Shown here in pieces: positions 15,406-25,331 of a DNA stretch of 48,301 nt (position 1 is the stretch's first letter; each line of letters opens with the position of its first letter). A model generated the notes under the pieces. It did not search any database and had not been told where the DNA came from. It saw only the letters and a list, made by a program, of their open reading frames with translations. Source of the DNA: Candidatus Solibacter usitatus. GTDB taxonomy: Bacteria > Acidobacteriota > Terriglobia > Bryobacterales > Bryobacteraceae. The stretch spans positions 1-48,301 of the forward strand of contig JACRBC010000010.1 of assembly GCA_016213245.1 (NCBI GenBank), in the 5' to 3' direction. The position numbers and the translations under genes were made by a program.

Positions 15406-15815
15406 TTGCCGTGCACTCCTTTCGCCGGAGCAGCTCCCGCTCCGCCCGTCGCTGTCTCAATCTGAGCCGCTGTATCTCAAATCGATGCCACGCGCTTTCC
15501 CGCAATATCCCGGCCTTCGAACCGATTCAAGAAAGGGCCATGGCGGCGGAGCCGCTCCAGAGCGCCCGCGTCCAATTCAGGCTTTACGCCAGACCCCATG
15601 CGCGCTCACTCCGCCGCGCATGCTCCGGCTCAACCTGGCGGTCGCGACCGCCCAGACGGCCCCGCAAGGACGACTGGAGGACAACCGCACCATGGCCCAA
15701 TGCCCTATCCGTAGCAATCCGGCCACCAAACGAGCCTCACTCTGAGAGGGCGCCACACCACAGGCGCACACCGCAGTTGCTTTCAAACCGAACGGGCTAT
15801 ATCTTAAGTACCAAC
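15406..15815. other. 410-bp divergent regulatory region between two kinase genes
   Basis: An open frame runs through here in phase with the plus-strand kinase but has no recognisable protein content, so I treat the region as non-coding. TTGCTT (15777-15782) and TATATC (15798-15803), 15 bp apart, form a candidate promoter for the rightward genes. A GGCGGTCGCGACCGCC palindrome lies further left. The leftward gene has AAAGGAG ahead of its ATG. Confidence 0.45.
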
Positions 15816-17114
15816 GTGGATCTTAGGATTGGCTGGCGCGAAGCCTTGATTGCGGGGGTCGCCCTTTCGGGCATCCTGCTGGCGTTTATTAGTGCCGCGG
15901 CGGAAAGAAAGCGGGCGACGGAAGCCCGCGCCCGCTATCAGACCAGCGACGCCGTCGTGCAACGCCTGGGGGCCATCGGCGCCGCTCTCGGCGAAGCCGA
16001 AGGCTCGCTCCACCTTTACCTGCTGACCCACGACCGGCGTCACCTGGCCGCCTATGACGCCGCCCGGGAGGAGATGCGGCAGGCGGGCGCGGCATTCCGA
16101 TCCAACGCCGGCGATCCCGGCGTCAGTCCGGCGGAGACGGCGGGCATTGCCGATCAGATACAGCGCTACCTGGACCTGATGGCCGCGGCGATTGAATCGG
16201 CCCGCGCGCCGAGCCAGGACGGCAGCGAACTGCGCGCGCGGCTGGACTCGATGGGCCGGCAGTGGATGGCCAACCGGCGGGTCCACGCCGATCAGGCGGA
16301 CTCGGCCAGCGCGCGCGCCATCCGCAACGCCCTGGCCGGCGGGGCGCTGGCCTTTCTCAGCCTGCTCTACCCGGTCTTCGCCCTCAGTTCCAGCCTGAGC
16401 CAGTCCCGGCGGCACCTGCTCCGCATGCAGGACCACGACCGCCGCCACGAGCTGCTTGCCCAGCGCCTCGAACACGTCCAGGAGGAGGAGCGCGGGGCGC
16501 TGGCCAGGGCCATCCACGACGAGTTCGGCCAGATCCTGACGGCCATCAAGATGGACATCGGCTCGGCGCAGCGAATGCCCCCAGCCCAGGACGCCGCCCT
16601 GGCCGCCCGCCTGAAGCAGGCCGCCGCCCTGGCCGAGGAGGGCGTTCGCATCGCCCGCCGCATGTCGATGGAGCTTCGCCCGGCGGTGCTCGACCACATG
16701 GGCCTGCTGCCCGCATTGGAATGGCAGAGCCGCGAATTCCAGCGGCGCACCTTCATTCCATGCCTGTGCACTGCCCCGGCCGGCCAAACGCGCCTGCCGC
16801 TGGCCGCCGAACTGGCGCTGTTCCGCATCACCCAGGAGGCCCTCACCAACATCGCACGCCATGCGCGCGCCACGCGGGTCTCCATCCGCCTGGAGGCCTC
16901 CCCTGAGCAGACGGTGCTGGACATCGTGGACGACGGCGCCGGATTCGACCTGGCGTTGCTCGACGACTACAGGTCCATCGGGCTCATGGGCATGCAGGAG
17001 CGCGCGCGCGCGGCCGGCGCCCGCTGCGAGTTTTTCAGCACCCCCGGCGCCGGGACTACCGTCAGAACCATCGTGCCGATGGGCCAACCGCCGGCCGGAG
17101 AGGTCAGATGTTGA
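15816..17114 (+). CDS. NarX/DegS-type sensor histidine kinase (HisKA_3)
   Basis: A 432-residue membrane kinase. The first helix (ALIAGVALSGILLAFISAAA) and a second near residues 172-188 (ALAGGALAFLSLLYPVFAL) flank an extracytoplasmic helical sensor domain resembling CHASE3. The cytoplasmic part has a HisKA_3 domain with His in LARAIHDEFGQILTAIKMD and a HATPase_c domain with EALTNIARHARA, DDGAGFD and GLMGMQERA. The GTG at 15816 is chosen because the membrane helix follows at once; the larger upstream ATG frame lacks protein-like content. No clear ribosome site precedes it. It overlaps the regulator gene by 7 bp. Confidence 0.9.
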   Translation: MDLRIGWREALIAGVALSGILLAFISAAAERKRATEARARYQTSDAVVQRLGAIGAALGEAEGSLHLYLLTHDRRHLAAYDAAREEMRQAGAAFRSNAGDPGVSPAETAGIADQIQRYLDLMAAAIESARAPSQDGSELRARLDSMGRQWMANRRVHADQADSASARAIRNALAGGALAFLSLLYPVFALSSSLSQSRRHLLRMQDHDRRHELLAQRLEHVQEEERGALARAIHDEFGQILTAIKMDIGSAQRMPPAQDAALAARLKQAAALAEEGVRIARRMSMELRPAVLDHMGLLPALEWQSREFQRRTFIPCLCTAPAGQTRLPLAAELALFRITQEALTNIARHARATRVSIRLEASPEQTVLDIVDDGAGFDLALLDDYRSIGLMGMQERARAAGARCEFFSTPGAGTTVRTIVPMGQPPAGEVRC

Positions 17115-17749
17115 AACATATACTCGTCGTCGACGACCACGTGGCGGTCCGGGAGGGCATCGTCCGCCTGCTCTCATCCGAGTTCCCCGAGGCCGCCATT
17201 CTGGCGGTGGCCGACGAGTCCGCCGTGCTGAACGCCGCCGGCTCGGAAGCCTACGACATCGTGGTCCTCGACTTGAGCCTGCCCGGCCGGGGGGGACTCG
17301 AGCTCATCCGCCAGTTGAAGGACCTTGCACCGCAGTGCGCCCTGCTCGTCTACACCGTCCACTCGGAAGACCAGTTCGGAGTCCGCGCGCTGCGCTGCGG
17401 CGCGGACGGCTATCTCACCAAGGACCGCCCGGCCGAAGAACTCATCGAGGCGGTGCGCTGCCTGGCCGCCGGCAGGCGGTACATCACCAGCCGCATGGCC
17501 GACCGCCTGGCCGAGCATGTGGCTTCCCCCTCCGGGCTGGCTCCCCACGAGTCGCTCTCCGACCGCGAATTCGAGGTCCTCGCCTGCCTGGCGGGCGGCG
17601 CCACGCCCACCGAAATCGCCAACCAACTCAACCTCAGCATCAAGACCATCAGCACGTACCGCGCCCGCCTGCTTGAAAAGCTCTCGCTCCATTCCACCGG
17701 CGATCTCATCCGATATGCCATTGAGAAGGGGGTCTCGAAACAAAAGTGA
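17108..17749 (+). CDS. NarL/FixJ-family response regulator
   Basis: A 213-residue regulator. Residues 1-120 form a receiver (VVDDH acidic pair, phosphoacceptor Asp in IVVLDLSLPG, Lys in LTKDR). Residues about 145-210 form a LuxR-type helix-turn-helix with LSDREFEVLACLAGGATPTE and NLSIKTISTYRARLLEKLSL. It is the cognate partner of the kinase just upstream, sharing 7 bp with it. It probably controls transcription of the surrounding signalling genes, whose spacers carry TCCTAC-type motifs. Confidence 0.95.
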   Translation: MLKHILVVDDHVAVREGIVRLLSSEFPEAAILAVADESAVLNAAGSEAYDIVVLDLSLPGRGGLELIRQLKDLAPQCALLVYTVHSEDQFGVRALRCGADGYLTKDRPAEELIEAVRCLAAGRRYITSRMADRLAEHVASPSGLAPHESLSDREFEVLACLAGGATPTEIANQLNLSIKTISTYRARLLEKLSLHSTGDLIRYAIEKGVSKQK

Positions 17750-17760
17750 ATTGCCGCCAT

Positions 17761-17779
17761 GGGACGAATCCTACGTCCC
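17761..17779. promoter_or_regulatory. Inverted repeat after the LuxR-type regulator gene
   Basis: GGGACG and CGTCCC are separated by AATCCTA. With no T-run it is a poor terminator. A similar core (AATTCCTAC) recurs at 18258-18267 after the next gene, so these may be binding sites of a cluster regulator rather than terminators. Confidence 0.3.
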
Positions 17780-17874
17780 GCATCCTGGCCGCCGACAGCC
17801 GATTCAGCATACGCCTATTTTTCTTCGTAGCCCCCTTGCTCACAATAGAAGGCAGGATGCCGGTCTAGGTCTCT

Positions 17875-18255
17875 ATGCGTGTATTGATTGTCGAGGATTC
17901 CCCCGAAGTCGCACGCCGCATCTCGGAAGCCATCTCGCCCATCGAGGGCGCCGTCCTGCTCGGCCACGCCGAGTCGGCGCCGCAGGCGGTTCGCGACATC
18001 GCCGCCCAGCGTCCCGATGTCGTCGTTCTCGACCTCGGGCTTGCTGAAGGCTCCGGCTACGACGTGTTGAAAGCCTGCGGCTCCCTCTCCGGGACGCCCA
18101 TCCTGCTCGTGTTTTCCAACCACCTCGACGACTCCGTCTGCGCCTACTGCCTCCACCTCGGCGCGACCCGCTGCTTTGACAAGTCCAGCCAGCTTCCCGA
18201 ACTTCTCGACGTCCTCACCGTTTTCGCCCGAACCGGTGCGATAGAGCGGACGTAG
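17875..18255 (+). CDS. Stand-alone receiver-domain protein 1
   Basis: A 126-residue single receiver: VEDSPEVA at the start, phosphoacceptor Asp in VVVLDLGLAEG (about residue 49), Ser in LLVFSNH and the conserved Lys in CFDKSS. There is no output domain, so it is either a phosphate relay or sink, or works by protein contacts. Three cysteines lie between the Ser and Lys (V-C-A-Y-C-L-H-L-G-A-T-R-C-F-D-K). One Cys at the Y-C-L position is common in relatives, but three are unusual. Flanked by 125 and 151 bp of non-coding DNA. Confidence 0.92.
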   Translation: MRVLIVEDSPEVARRISEAISPIEGAVLLGHAESAPQAVRDIAAQRPDVVVLDLGLAEGSGYDVLKACGSLSGTPILLVFSNHLDDSVCAYCLHLGATRCFDKSSQLPELLDVLTVFARTGAIERT

Positions 18256-18326
18256 GACAATTCCTACACGCATTACCCACAACCTGATATAGATTTTCTC
18301 ATCGTCCGACAACTGTTTCCGAATCT

Positions 18327-18336
18327 ACCTATAGGT
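18327..18336. promoter_or_regulatory. 10-bp palindrome upstream of second receiver gene
   Basis: ACCTATAGGT is a perfect palindrome, followed 14 bp later by a related CCGATAGGCT. It sits in the AT-richer spacer 18256-18406 ahead of the four-gene run starting at 18407. Candidate operator or part of a promoter; the role is inferred. Confidence 0.3.
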
Positions 18337-18406
18337 TTCTACTTACTCCACCGATAGGCTGTTTATCTGGATCGATACGGTCTGAGCGGAGGAGGAGAGG
18401 CGTCAC

Positions 18407-18829
18407 ATGAGACCAGCGGAGGCGGTTTCACGGTCTGACGCGCCCGGTGAAAAGGGCGGGTGCGTCAGACGCGCCCTCGTCGTCGAAGACGAGGCCGGCG
18501 TCCGCGGCCTGATGGCGCTGCTACTTACGCTGGACGGCTTCGAGGTGACTGAGGAATCCTCCTTGCCGCGCGCCGAGCGGTTGCTCGATCCAGGCTACCG
18601 CTATGACCTCATCGTTACCGACTACCACCTCCGGGAGGGGCCGCCCTGCACACTTTCGGCGCGAGCCCGCCGGCTGCATCCCGGCGTGCGGGTGATTCTG
18701 ACCTCGGGGATACGCGCATCGGAACTCAATTGCGCGTGCAGCCCGCACTGTTACTCCAGCTTTCTACCGAAACCCTTCACCATCGAGAGCTTCAGGACTG
18801 CGATCCGTGAGGAGTTCGAGCATGATTGA
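18407..18829 (+). CDS. Stand-alone receiver-domain protein 2 with cysteine cluster
   Basis: A 140-residue receiver with a 22-residue polar N-terminal extension. Motifs: VVEDEAGVRGL, phosphoacceptor Asp in LIVTDYHLREG, Ser in ILTSGIR and Lys in LPKPFT. Between Ser and Lys lies S-E-L-N-C-A-C-S-P-H-C-Y, a three-cysteine plus histidine cluster where receivers normally have a plain alpha-4/beta-5 segment. GGAGGAGGAGAG precedes the ATG. Its stop overlaps the next gene by 8 bp, tying it to the HisKA-only protein. Confidence 0.9.
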   Translation: MRPAEAVSRSDAPGEKGGCVRRALVVEDEAGVRGLMALLLTLDGFEVTEESSLPRAERLLDPGYRYDLIVTDYHLREGPPCTLSARARRLHPGVRVILTSGIRASELNCACSPHCYSSFLPKPFTIESFRTAIREEFEHD

Positions 18830-19247
18830 CCCCTATTCCTATTCCGCGGCGATCGCGCTGCTGGCGGCCGGCGCGGCGCTCGGCGTCTGGCGCTTCCGCC
18901 GGGCGGCCCGCGGCCGCCGGGCGGAGGCGCCGGGGTTCACGCTGCAACAGTTCGAGGCCCTGAACCGCCGCATCGCTCTGCTGGAAGCGGAACTCGAGAC
19001 CCTGAGGGGCGAACACTCCGCCCTGCTCAGCCGCTGCCGCCACGACCTGGCCGGATGCCTGAACATCGTCTCCGGTTTTCGGGAATTGCTCGAATTGGAG
19101 GCCGCCTCACTGAACCCGGTCCAGAGGAACTACGTCAAGCAGATGGGCGACGGCCTGCGGCGCGCCTTCGAGGTAGCCGGCCAGTTGGCGCCGGAGCGCC
19201 GGCAGGAGGCCGCGATCGCCGGCGGCAATGCGGCCGCACGGGTGTGA
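18822..19247 (+). CDS. Membrane-anchored HisKA-only protein without an ATPase domain
   Basis: A 141-residue protein with one N-terminal membrane helix (YSAAIALLAAGAALGVWRF), a coiled-coil linker (ALNRRIALLEAELETLRGEH) and a HisKA-like helix pair with an H-box (C-R-H-D-L-A-G-C-L-N-I-V-S-G-F) and a second helix SLNPVQRNYVKQMGDGLRRA. It stops there; no N, G or F boxes follow and the next gene starts 17 bp later. It cannot phosphorylate itself, but could carry phosphate between receivers like a histidine phosphotransferase. It could also be a decayed kinase, though the frame is clean. GAGGAG precedes the ATG. Confidence 0.8.
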   Translation: MIDPYSYSAAIALLAAGAALGVWRFRRAARGRRAEAPGFTLQQFEALNRRIALLEAELETLRGEHSALLSRCRHDLAGCLNIVSGFRELLELEAASLNPVQRNYVKQMGDGLRRAFEVAGQLAPERRQEAAIAGGNAAARV

Positions 19248-19263
19248 ACCTGAGGACGCAGCC

Positions 19264-20673
<1,410 letters not shown>

Positions 20674-20676
20674 GCC

Positions 20677-23178
20677 ATGCCGCCGAATCGCACCCCACCC
20701 ATCAGGTCGAGACGCGCCTCGCTCGCCTTCTTGCTCATCCTCTTGCCCGCCGCGCTGCCCGGAATCGGGCCCGTCTCTGGAAGCGATTTCGCTATCCCGG
20801 CCGCCGCCCGGGCACACCCATTCCTCGCCTGGGCCCTCGTTTTGCTGGCGGCCGCCTCGCTTGGCCTCACCCTGTATCTCCGCCGCAAGAGGGCCGAGGC
20901 GCGCGAAGCTCTCGGCCAGCAGGTCTCGCGCTTCAAGACCCTCACCGAGTCCGCGACAGTCGGCATCTTCCAGTCCGACGCCGAGGGGATGACCGTCTAT
21001 GTCAACCCGCGGTTCTGCGAGATTCTGGAGATGCCCGCCCATCAGGCGCTCGGCGCCGGCTGGGTCGCCCGTCTGCATCCGGACAATGCCGCCTGGATCG
21101 AGGAAACCTACGCCAGGTCGGTGAAGTGCCGTTCCGGCCATGCCCATGAGTCCGTGCTCCGCATGCCGGACGGCGCCGAGAAGCACATCTACGTCATCTA
21201 CAATCCCGTCTTCTCCCCGGCCAACCGCTTCCTGGGCCTCATCGGCACCATCACCGACCTGACCGCCATCCGCACCGCCGAGGAACAGCGCCGCCGCAGC
21301 CTGGAGCTCTTCCAGGCCGTCGTCGAAGCCACTCCCCAGCCCCTCGTCTCCCTCGACCTCGAAGGCCGCGTCACCCAATTCAATCGCGCCGCCGAAGCCG
21401 TCCTCGGCGAGTCCAAACAGCAGGTCCTCGGCAGGGTCTCGGTCCATGCCGCCGGTTGGATCCTCGGATCCGGCCCGATCGCCAGTTCTCTCTGCGCCGG
21501 CCGACCCGTGCACGGCATCCCCTTCACCTACACCAGCCCCGCCGGCAGGAAGCTGGAGCTGAACGTCTCGGCCTCGCCTCTCCACGGCCCCGGTGGCGAG
21601 GTCAATGGCCTGGTTGCCATGCTGGTCGACGAAACCGAACGGCGCCAGGCCGAGCGCGCCGCCGCCGAATTCGCCGAGTCGCTCAAACTCTCCCAGCGCC
21701 TCGCCTGCCTCGGAAGCTGGCAGGTCCTCTTTGAAGAGGGGGAACCCGGGCCCGGCAACGCCCCCTGCGACGTCCGCTGGTCCGATGAGCTCCTCAAGAT
21801 CCTCGGCGTTCCGGCCGACGGCGCCCCCGGCCGCTGGAACGCCATCCTCGATTTCATCCACCCCGAGGACCGCCCGGCCGTGGAAGCCTCCCTCGATAGC
21901 GCCCGCGCCCTCGGCGGCACCTTTGAGGCCCAGTGCCGCGTCATCCGCCTCGACGGCCGGGAGATCGCCGCCCGCATCAGCGTCCTCTGTGAAGTCGATC
22001 GCCTCGACTACAGCGCCAGGCTCACCGGCGCTCTCCAGGACATCACCCGCTACAAGCAATTGGAAGAGCAGTTCATTCAGTCCCAAAAGCTCGAAAGCCT
22101 CGGGCGCCTCGCCGGCGGCGTCGCCCACGACTTCAATAACCTCCTCACCGTCATCAACGGCTACTCGGGCTTGCTCGCCGCCCACCTGGCCGCCGAATCC
22201 ACCGCCGGCCCCTACGTCGCCTGCATCCAGGACGCCGCCACCCGCGCCGGCTCGCTCGTCGCCCAACTGCTCGCCTTCTCCCGCAAACAGATCGAAAACC
22301 CCCGCGCCATCGACCTCAATGCCGTCACCCTCGGCTCCGCAGAGATCCTCTCCCGCTTGATCGGCGAGGACATCGCCCTCAACATGCGCGCCGCGCCCGA
22401 GCCCCTCTGGATCCTCGCCGGCCCGGGCCACATCCAGCAGGTCCTCATGAACCTCGCCGTCAACGCCCGCGACGCCATGCCCGCCGGCGGCGCCCTCAAC
22501 ATCTTCACTGAAGCCCTCATCCTCCCCTCCGGACAACGCCGTGCCCTGCTCACCGTCGCCGACTCCGGCCAGGGCATGGACTCCGAAACCATCCGCCACA
22601 TCTTCGAGCCCTTCTTTACCACCAAGCAGCAGGGCCGCGGCACCGGCCTCGGCCTGGCCACCGTCTACGGCATCGTCCAGCAAAGCGGCGGCGCCATCCA
22701 GGTGTTCAGCCGCCCCGGAGAAGGCGCCCGCTTCATCATCGATTTTCCCGCCTGTGCCGCCCCGCAGGAGCAGGTCGCGCCCCACCCCCAGCCCGCGCCC
22801 CACGCCGACGGCTCCGCCACCATCCTCCTCGTCGAGGATGAGCGCGGCGTGCGCGATATCGCCTCCGTCCAGCTCCGCCGCCTCGGCTACCAGGTGCTCG
22901 AAGCCCCCGGCGGCCCCGAGGCCCTCGCAATCTGCCGCGCCCATCCCGGCCCCATCCACCTCCTGCTCTCCGACGTCGTCATGCCCGGCATGAACGGCTT
23001 CGAGCTCGCCCGCCAGGTCCTCGTCCTGCGCCCCGATACGCGCGTCCTCTTCGTCACCGGCTACCCCAAGGGCGAGCTCCAGGACCGCCTCCAGGCCGGC
23101 CGCGAATCCACCATCCTCCCCAAACCCTTCACCCTCGAACAGCTCTCCCACGCCGTCGCCCGGGCCCTCGCCTCCTGA
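20677..23178 (+). CDS. Hybrid sensor kinase: membrane helices, three PAS, HisKA, HATPase, receiver
   Basis: An 833-residue hybrid kinase. Two hydrophobic segments (residues about 15-30 and 48-66) flank a short periplasmic loop. PAS domains lie at about 85-205, 215-325 and 335-465. HisKA (about 475-540) has His in [20 protein letters not shown]. HATPase_c (about 580-700) has [17 protein letters not shown] and [13 protein letters not shown], all boxes intact. The receiver (about 715-830) has VEDE, Asp in [10 protein letters not shown] and KPF. It is the only fully equipped kinase besides 15816 in the cluster and the likely phosphate source for the stand-alone receivers and the NtrC regulator 3 bp upstream. 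Confidence 0.96.
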   Translation: MPPNRTPPIRSRRASLAFLLILLPAALPGIGPVSGSDFAIPAAARAHPFLAWALVLLAAASLGLTLYLRRKRAEAREALGQQVSRFKTLTESATVGIFQSDAEGMTVYVNPRFCEILEMPAHQALGAGWVARLHPDNAAWIEETYARSVKCRSGHAHESVLRMPDGAEKHIYVIYNPVFSPANRFLGLIGTITDLTAIRTAEEQRRRSLELFQAVVEATPQPLVSLDLEGRVTQFNRAAEAVLGESKQQVLGRVSVHAAGWILGSGPIASSLCAGRPVHGIPFTYTSPAGRKLELNVSASPLHGPGGEVNGLVAMLVDETERRQAERAAAEFAESLKLSQRLACLGSWQVLFEEGEPGPGNAPCDVRWSDELLKILGVPADGAPGRWNAILDFIHPEDRPAVEASLDSARALGGTFEAQCRVIRLDGREIAARISVLCEVDRLDYSARLTGALQDITRYKQLEEQFIQSQKLESLGRLAGGVAHDFNNLLTVINGYSGLLAAHLAAESTAGPYVACIQDAATRAGSLVAQLLAFSRKQIENPRAIDLNAVTLGSAEILSRLIGEDIALNMRAAPEPLWILAGPGHIQQVLMNLAVNARDAMPAGGALNIFTEALILPSGQRRALLTVADSGQGMDSETIRHIFEPFFTTKQQGRGTGLGLATVYGIVQQSGGAIQVFSRPGEGARFIIDFPACAAPQEQVAPHPQPAPHADGSATILLVEDERGVRDIASVQLRRLGYQVLEAPGGPEALAICRAHPGPIHLLLSDVVMPGMNGFELARQVLVLRPDTRVLFVTGYPKGELQDRLQAGRESTILPKPFTLEQLSHAVARALAS

Positions 23179-23308
23179 GCCGCCGGAAAGCCTGAAAAAC
23201 GCCTCCGCCCGCTCCGCCGTGTTCACCTGGGTTCGTCCGTGGCTTCACTCCATGACCCAAGGGCCGGCGCGTCCCCAACCGGGACCGCCGGCCCTCGCCG
23301 CTTCAATC

Positions 23309-23398
23309 TGGCGGAGGAAGAGGGATTCGAACCCCCGGTAGCCTTTCGACTACTGCGGTTTTCAAGACCGCCGCCTTCAACCACTCGGCCATTCCTCC
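23309..23398 (-). tRNA. tRNA-Ser (UGA), CCA encoded
   Basis: Read on the minus strand it begins GGAGGAATGGCCGAGTGG, has anticodon loop CTTGAAA (anticodon TGA), a long class II variable arm (GTAGTCGAAAGGCTAC), the T-arm GGGGGTTCGAATCCC and acceptor end TTCCTCC-G-CCA. Acceptor pairing GGAGGAA/TTCCTCC is perfect. Length is 90 nt with the encoded CCA. It lies 130 bp beyond the signalling cluster, where plus-strand base skew changes sign. Confidence 0.97.
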
Positions 23399-23439
23399 AC
23401 TACCAGACTAACCGATTCCGCACGCCGCGGCGCGCCCGG

Positions 23440-25101
23440 TTACCAAGTGAAACGCAGCAGCGACACGCCGTGGCGCGGCAGGGAAAAATCCACCTGGAGC
23501 CGTCCCTGCGCGGGAAGGACCCAGGCAGGCGAAGAGGTCATTTGCAGTTGCCCGGCCTTCTCCAGTTGCGCATACTGCGCGGCGGAGGGTTGTTGCGGCG
23601 ACCCCATCTGCTTCCACAGTTCGTAGGAGTTGCTGTGTTCGCCGTCCACGCGGAAGTGCTCGATCAGCACACGGCCGGCGGGAAGGCCCGCCACGCTGAG
23701 CTGGATGGCGGCGTCCGGACCGGGTTTTGCGGAGTCGTGATAGTGCGACACTAGCACGGCGGCCGAGCGGGCATCGGCACTGGCCAGGGCGTGAACGTCG
23801 GGCTCGGCCTTGACGCCGCGGGCGAGCATGCCGTCCAGCGCCGCCGCCGCCGCGTTCACCACCGCGGCGCGCTCACCGGTCATCAGGCCCAGCATGCGGT
23901 GGACGTTCAGGACCGGCTTGCCGATGCCGTTGGTGGCCAGGTCGCGGAAGCCGTCAAAGTAAGCCTGGTCCTCGAATTCAAAGGCCCACGTCACCGCCCC
24001 CAACAGGTTGACGCCGTATCTCGCCGCCAGGTCCAGATGGCGCGGCATCACCGCCGCCGTGTAGCTGCTGTACATGAGGCCGTTGCGATAGGCGTTCTGC
24101 GGATAGACCCGCGACGAGCAGGCCGCGCAGCCCTCGGGATCCGATTCGCCGATGATCACCGGCCGCCCCTTCAATTCGGGATAGGAAGCCACGATCTCAA
24201 AGCCCTTTGCCAGGTCGCGCAGTTGATTCTCGATGCCCATGACGACGGCGCCGTCCACGAATTTCGGGCTGCCCTTGGCGTGGAAGCCGACGTAGTCCAG
24301 CGGCGAACCGGTTTGGCCGGTGGCGTAGTTCTTTCCGCGCAGCGCGTGATCGAGGAAGTTCCTGAGGAACTCCGCGGCGCGCGGGCTGGCCGGCCCGGTG
24401 GAGTGCGGCCCGCCGACGCGGGCCGCGGGCAGAGCGCGCTTCAATCCGGCGGCGGCGAAATCGTAGAGCTTGTGGTACTCCTCCGGCGTCCCCTGCCAGT
24501 AGCCGCCATTGGGCTCGTTCCACACCTCCCACAGCCAGGTCTCCACCTCGGCCCTGCCGTACCTTTCGATGGAGTGCCGCGCCCACTGAAAGACGAGTTC
24601 GGACCACTTCTGGTAGTCCTTGGGCGGGTAGGCCCATCCGGTGAATATGTCGCCGTATTTGTCGCCGGGCTTCCAGTGATGGGCATACGGCTCCGGCTTG
24701 ACGGAGAGCGCTTGCGGCATGAAGCCGATCTGGACCAGCGGCTTCATGTTGCGCTCGATGTAGGTGTCGAAGATGCGGTCGACGATCGTCCAGTCGTAAA
24801 CCGGCCTGCCGGCGGCGTCTTCGGAGTAGACATTGGTCGATCCCCACTTCAACGCCGCTTTGCCGTCGCCGCTGACCAGCAGGCTGTGGACACGGACATA
24901 GACCGGCACGGGGCTGAGGGCGGCAAATTCAGACAGCAGCTTGCGGCCGTCGCGCATGTAGGTGTAGTTCGGTTCGTCGTAGCCGAGGAAGGACCAGACG
25001 GGGCGCAGGGCGCCGGCGCGTTGCCGCAGGTCTACCTGGATCGATGCGGGCTGCTGCGCAACGGCGTGCAGCCCGAGCAGTGCCAGCGCGAGTCTGTTCA
25101 T
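23440..25101 (-). CDS. Secreted GH39-family glycoside hydrolase
   Basis: A 553-residue protein with a signal peptide (MNRLALALLGLHAVAQ) and a TIM-barrel of the GH39 beta-xylosidase/iduronidase type. The acid/base Glu is in WEVWNEPN (residue 196) and the nucleophile Glu in PVIIGESDP (residue 319). FLGYDEPNYTY and YVRVHSLL near the N terminus match GH39 enzymes. A beta-sandwich-like tail follows after about residue 400. It probably removes xylose or a related sugar from plant or microbial polysaccharides outside the cytoplasm; the substrate is not certain. Confidence 0.9.
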   Translation of the reverse strand: MNRLALALLGLHAVAQQPASIQVDLRQRAGALRPVWSFLGYDEPNYTYMRDGRKLLSEFAALSPVPVYVRVHSLLVSGDGKAALKWGSTNVYSEDAAGRPVYDWTIVDRIFDTYIERNMKPLVQIGFMPQALSVKPEPYAHHWKPGDKYGDIFTGWAYPPKDYQKWSELVFQWARHSIERYGRAEVETWLWEVWNEPNGGYWQGTPEEYHKLYDFAAAGLKRALPAARVGGPHSTGPASPRAAEFLRNFLDHALRGKNYATGQTGSPLDYVGFHAKGSPKFVDGAVVMGIENQLRDLAKGFEIVASYPELKGRPVIIGESDPEGCAACSSRVYPQNAYRNGLMYSSYTAAVMPRHLDLAARYGVNLLGAVTWAFEFEDQAYFDGFRDLATNGIGKPVLNVHRMLGLMTGERAAVVNAAAAALDGMLARGVKAEPDVHALASADARSAAVLVSHYHDSAKPGPDAAIQLSVAGLPAGRVLIEHFRVDGEHSNSYELWKQMGSPQQPSAAQYAQLEKAGQLQMTSSPAWVLPAQGRLQVDFSLPRHGVSLLRFTW

Positions 25102-25331
25102 GCAGGCGAGTCCCCATCCAGCCTATACCCGCATGCCAGCCGTCGAGGCCGGCCGGCCGGTGGCCGCGGCGAATCTCGTCAGGGTTCCGAATCTTTTCTA
25201 AGGTGTTCACGCCCGGCCGCGTCAGGGCTCAGTGAGCTTGTGCGTTGCAGAGAGGTCGGTTAAGCTCGAAACAAGGTTACTGGTGCGGCCCTCGAGAATG
25301 GACCGTTCCGAGGTGATGAGGAGGAAGACGC

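Noticed and set aside
13810..15465. 551-residue plus-strand open frame
   Set aside because: Antisense to the double-receiver pseudokinase; no recognisable motifs, His/Gln/Arg-rich composition.
15411..15815. N-terminal extension of the NarX-like kinase to the ATG at 15411
   Set aside because: The extension is Arg/Ser/Pro-rich without protein-like features, and a membrane helix follows immediately after the GTG at 15816, as expected for the kinase start.
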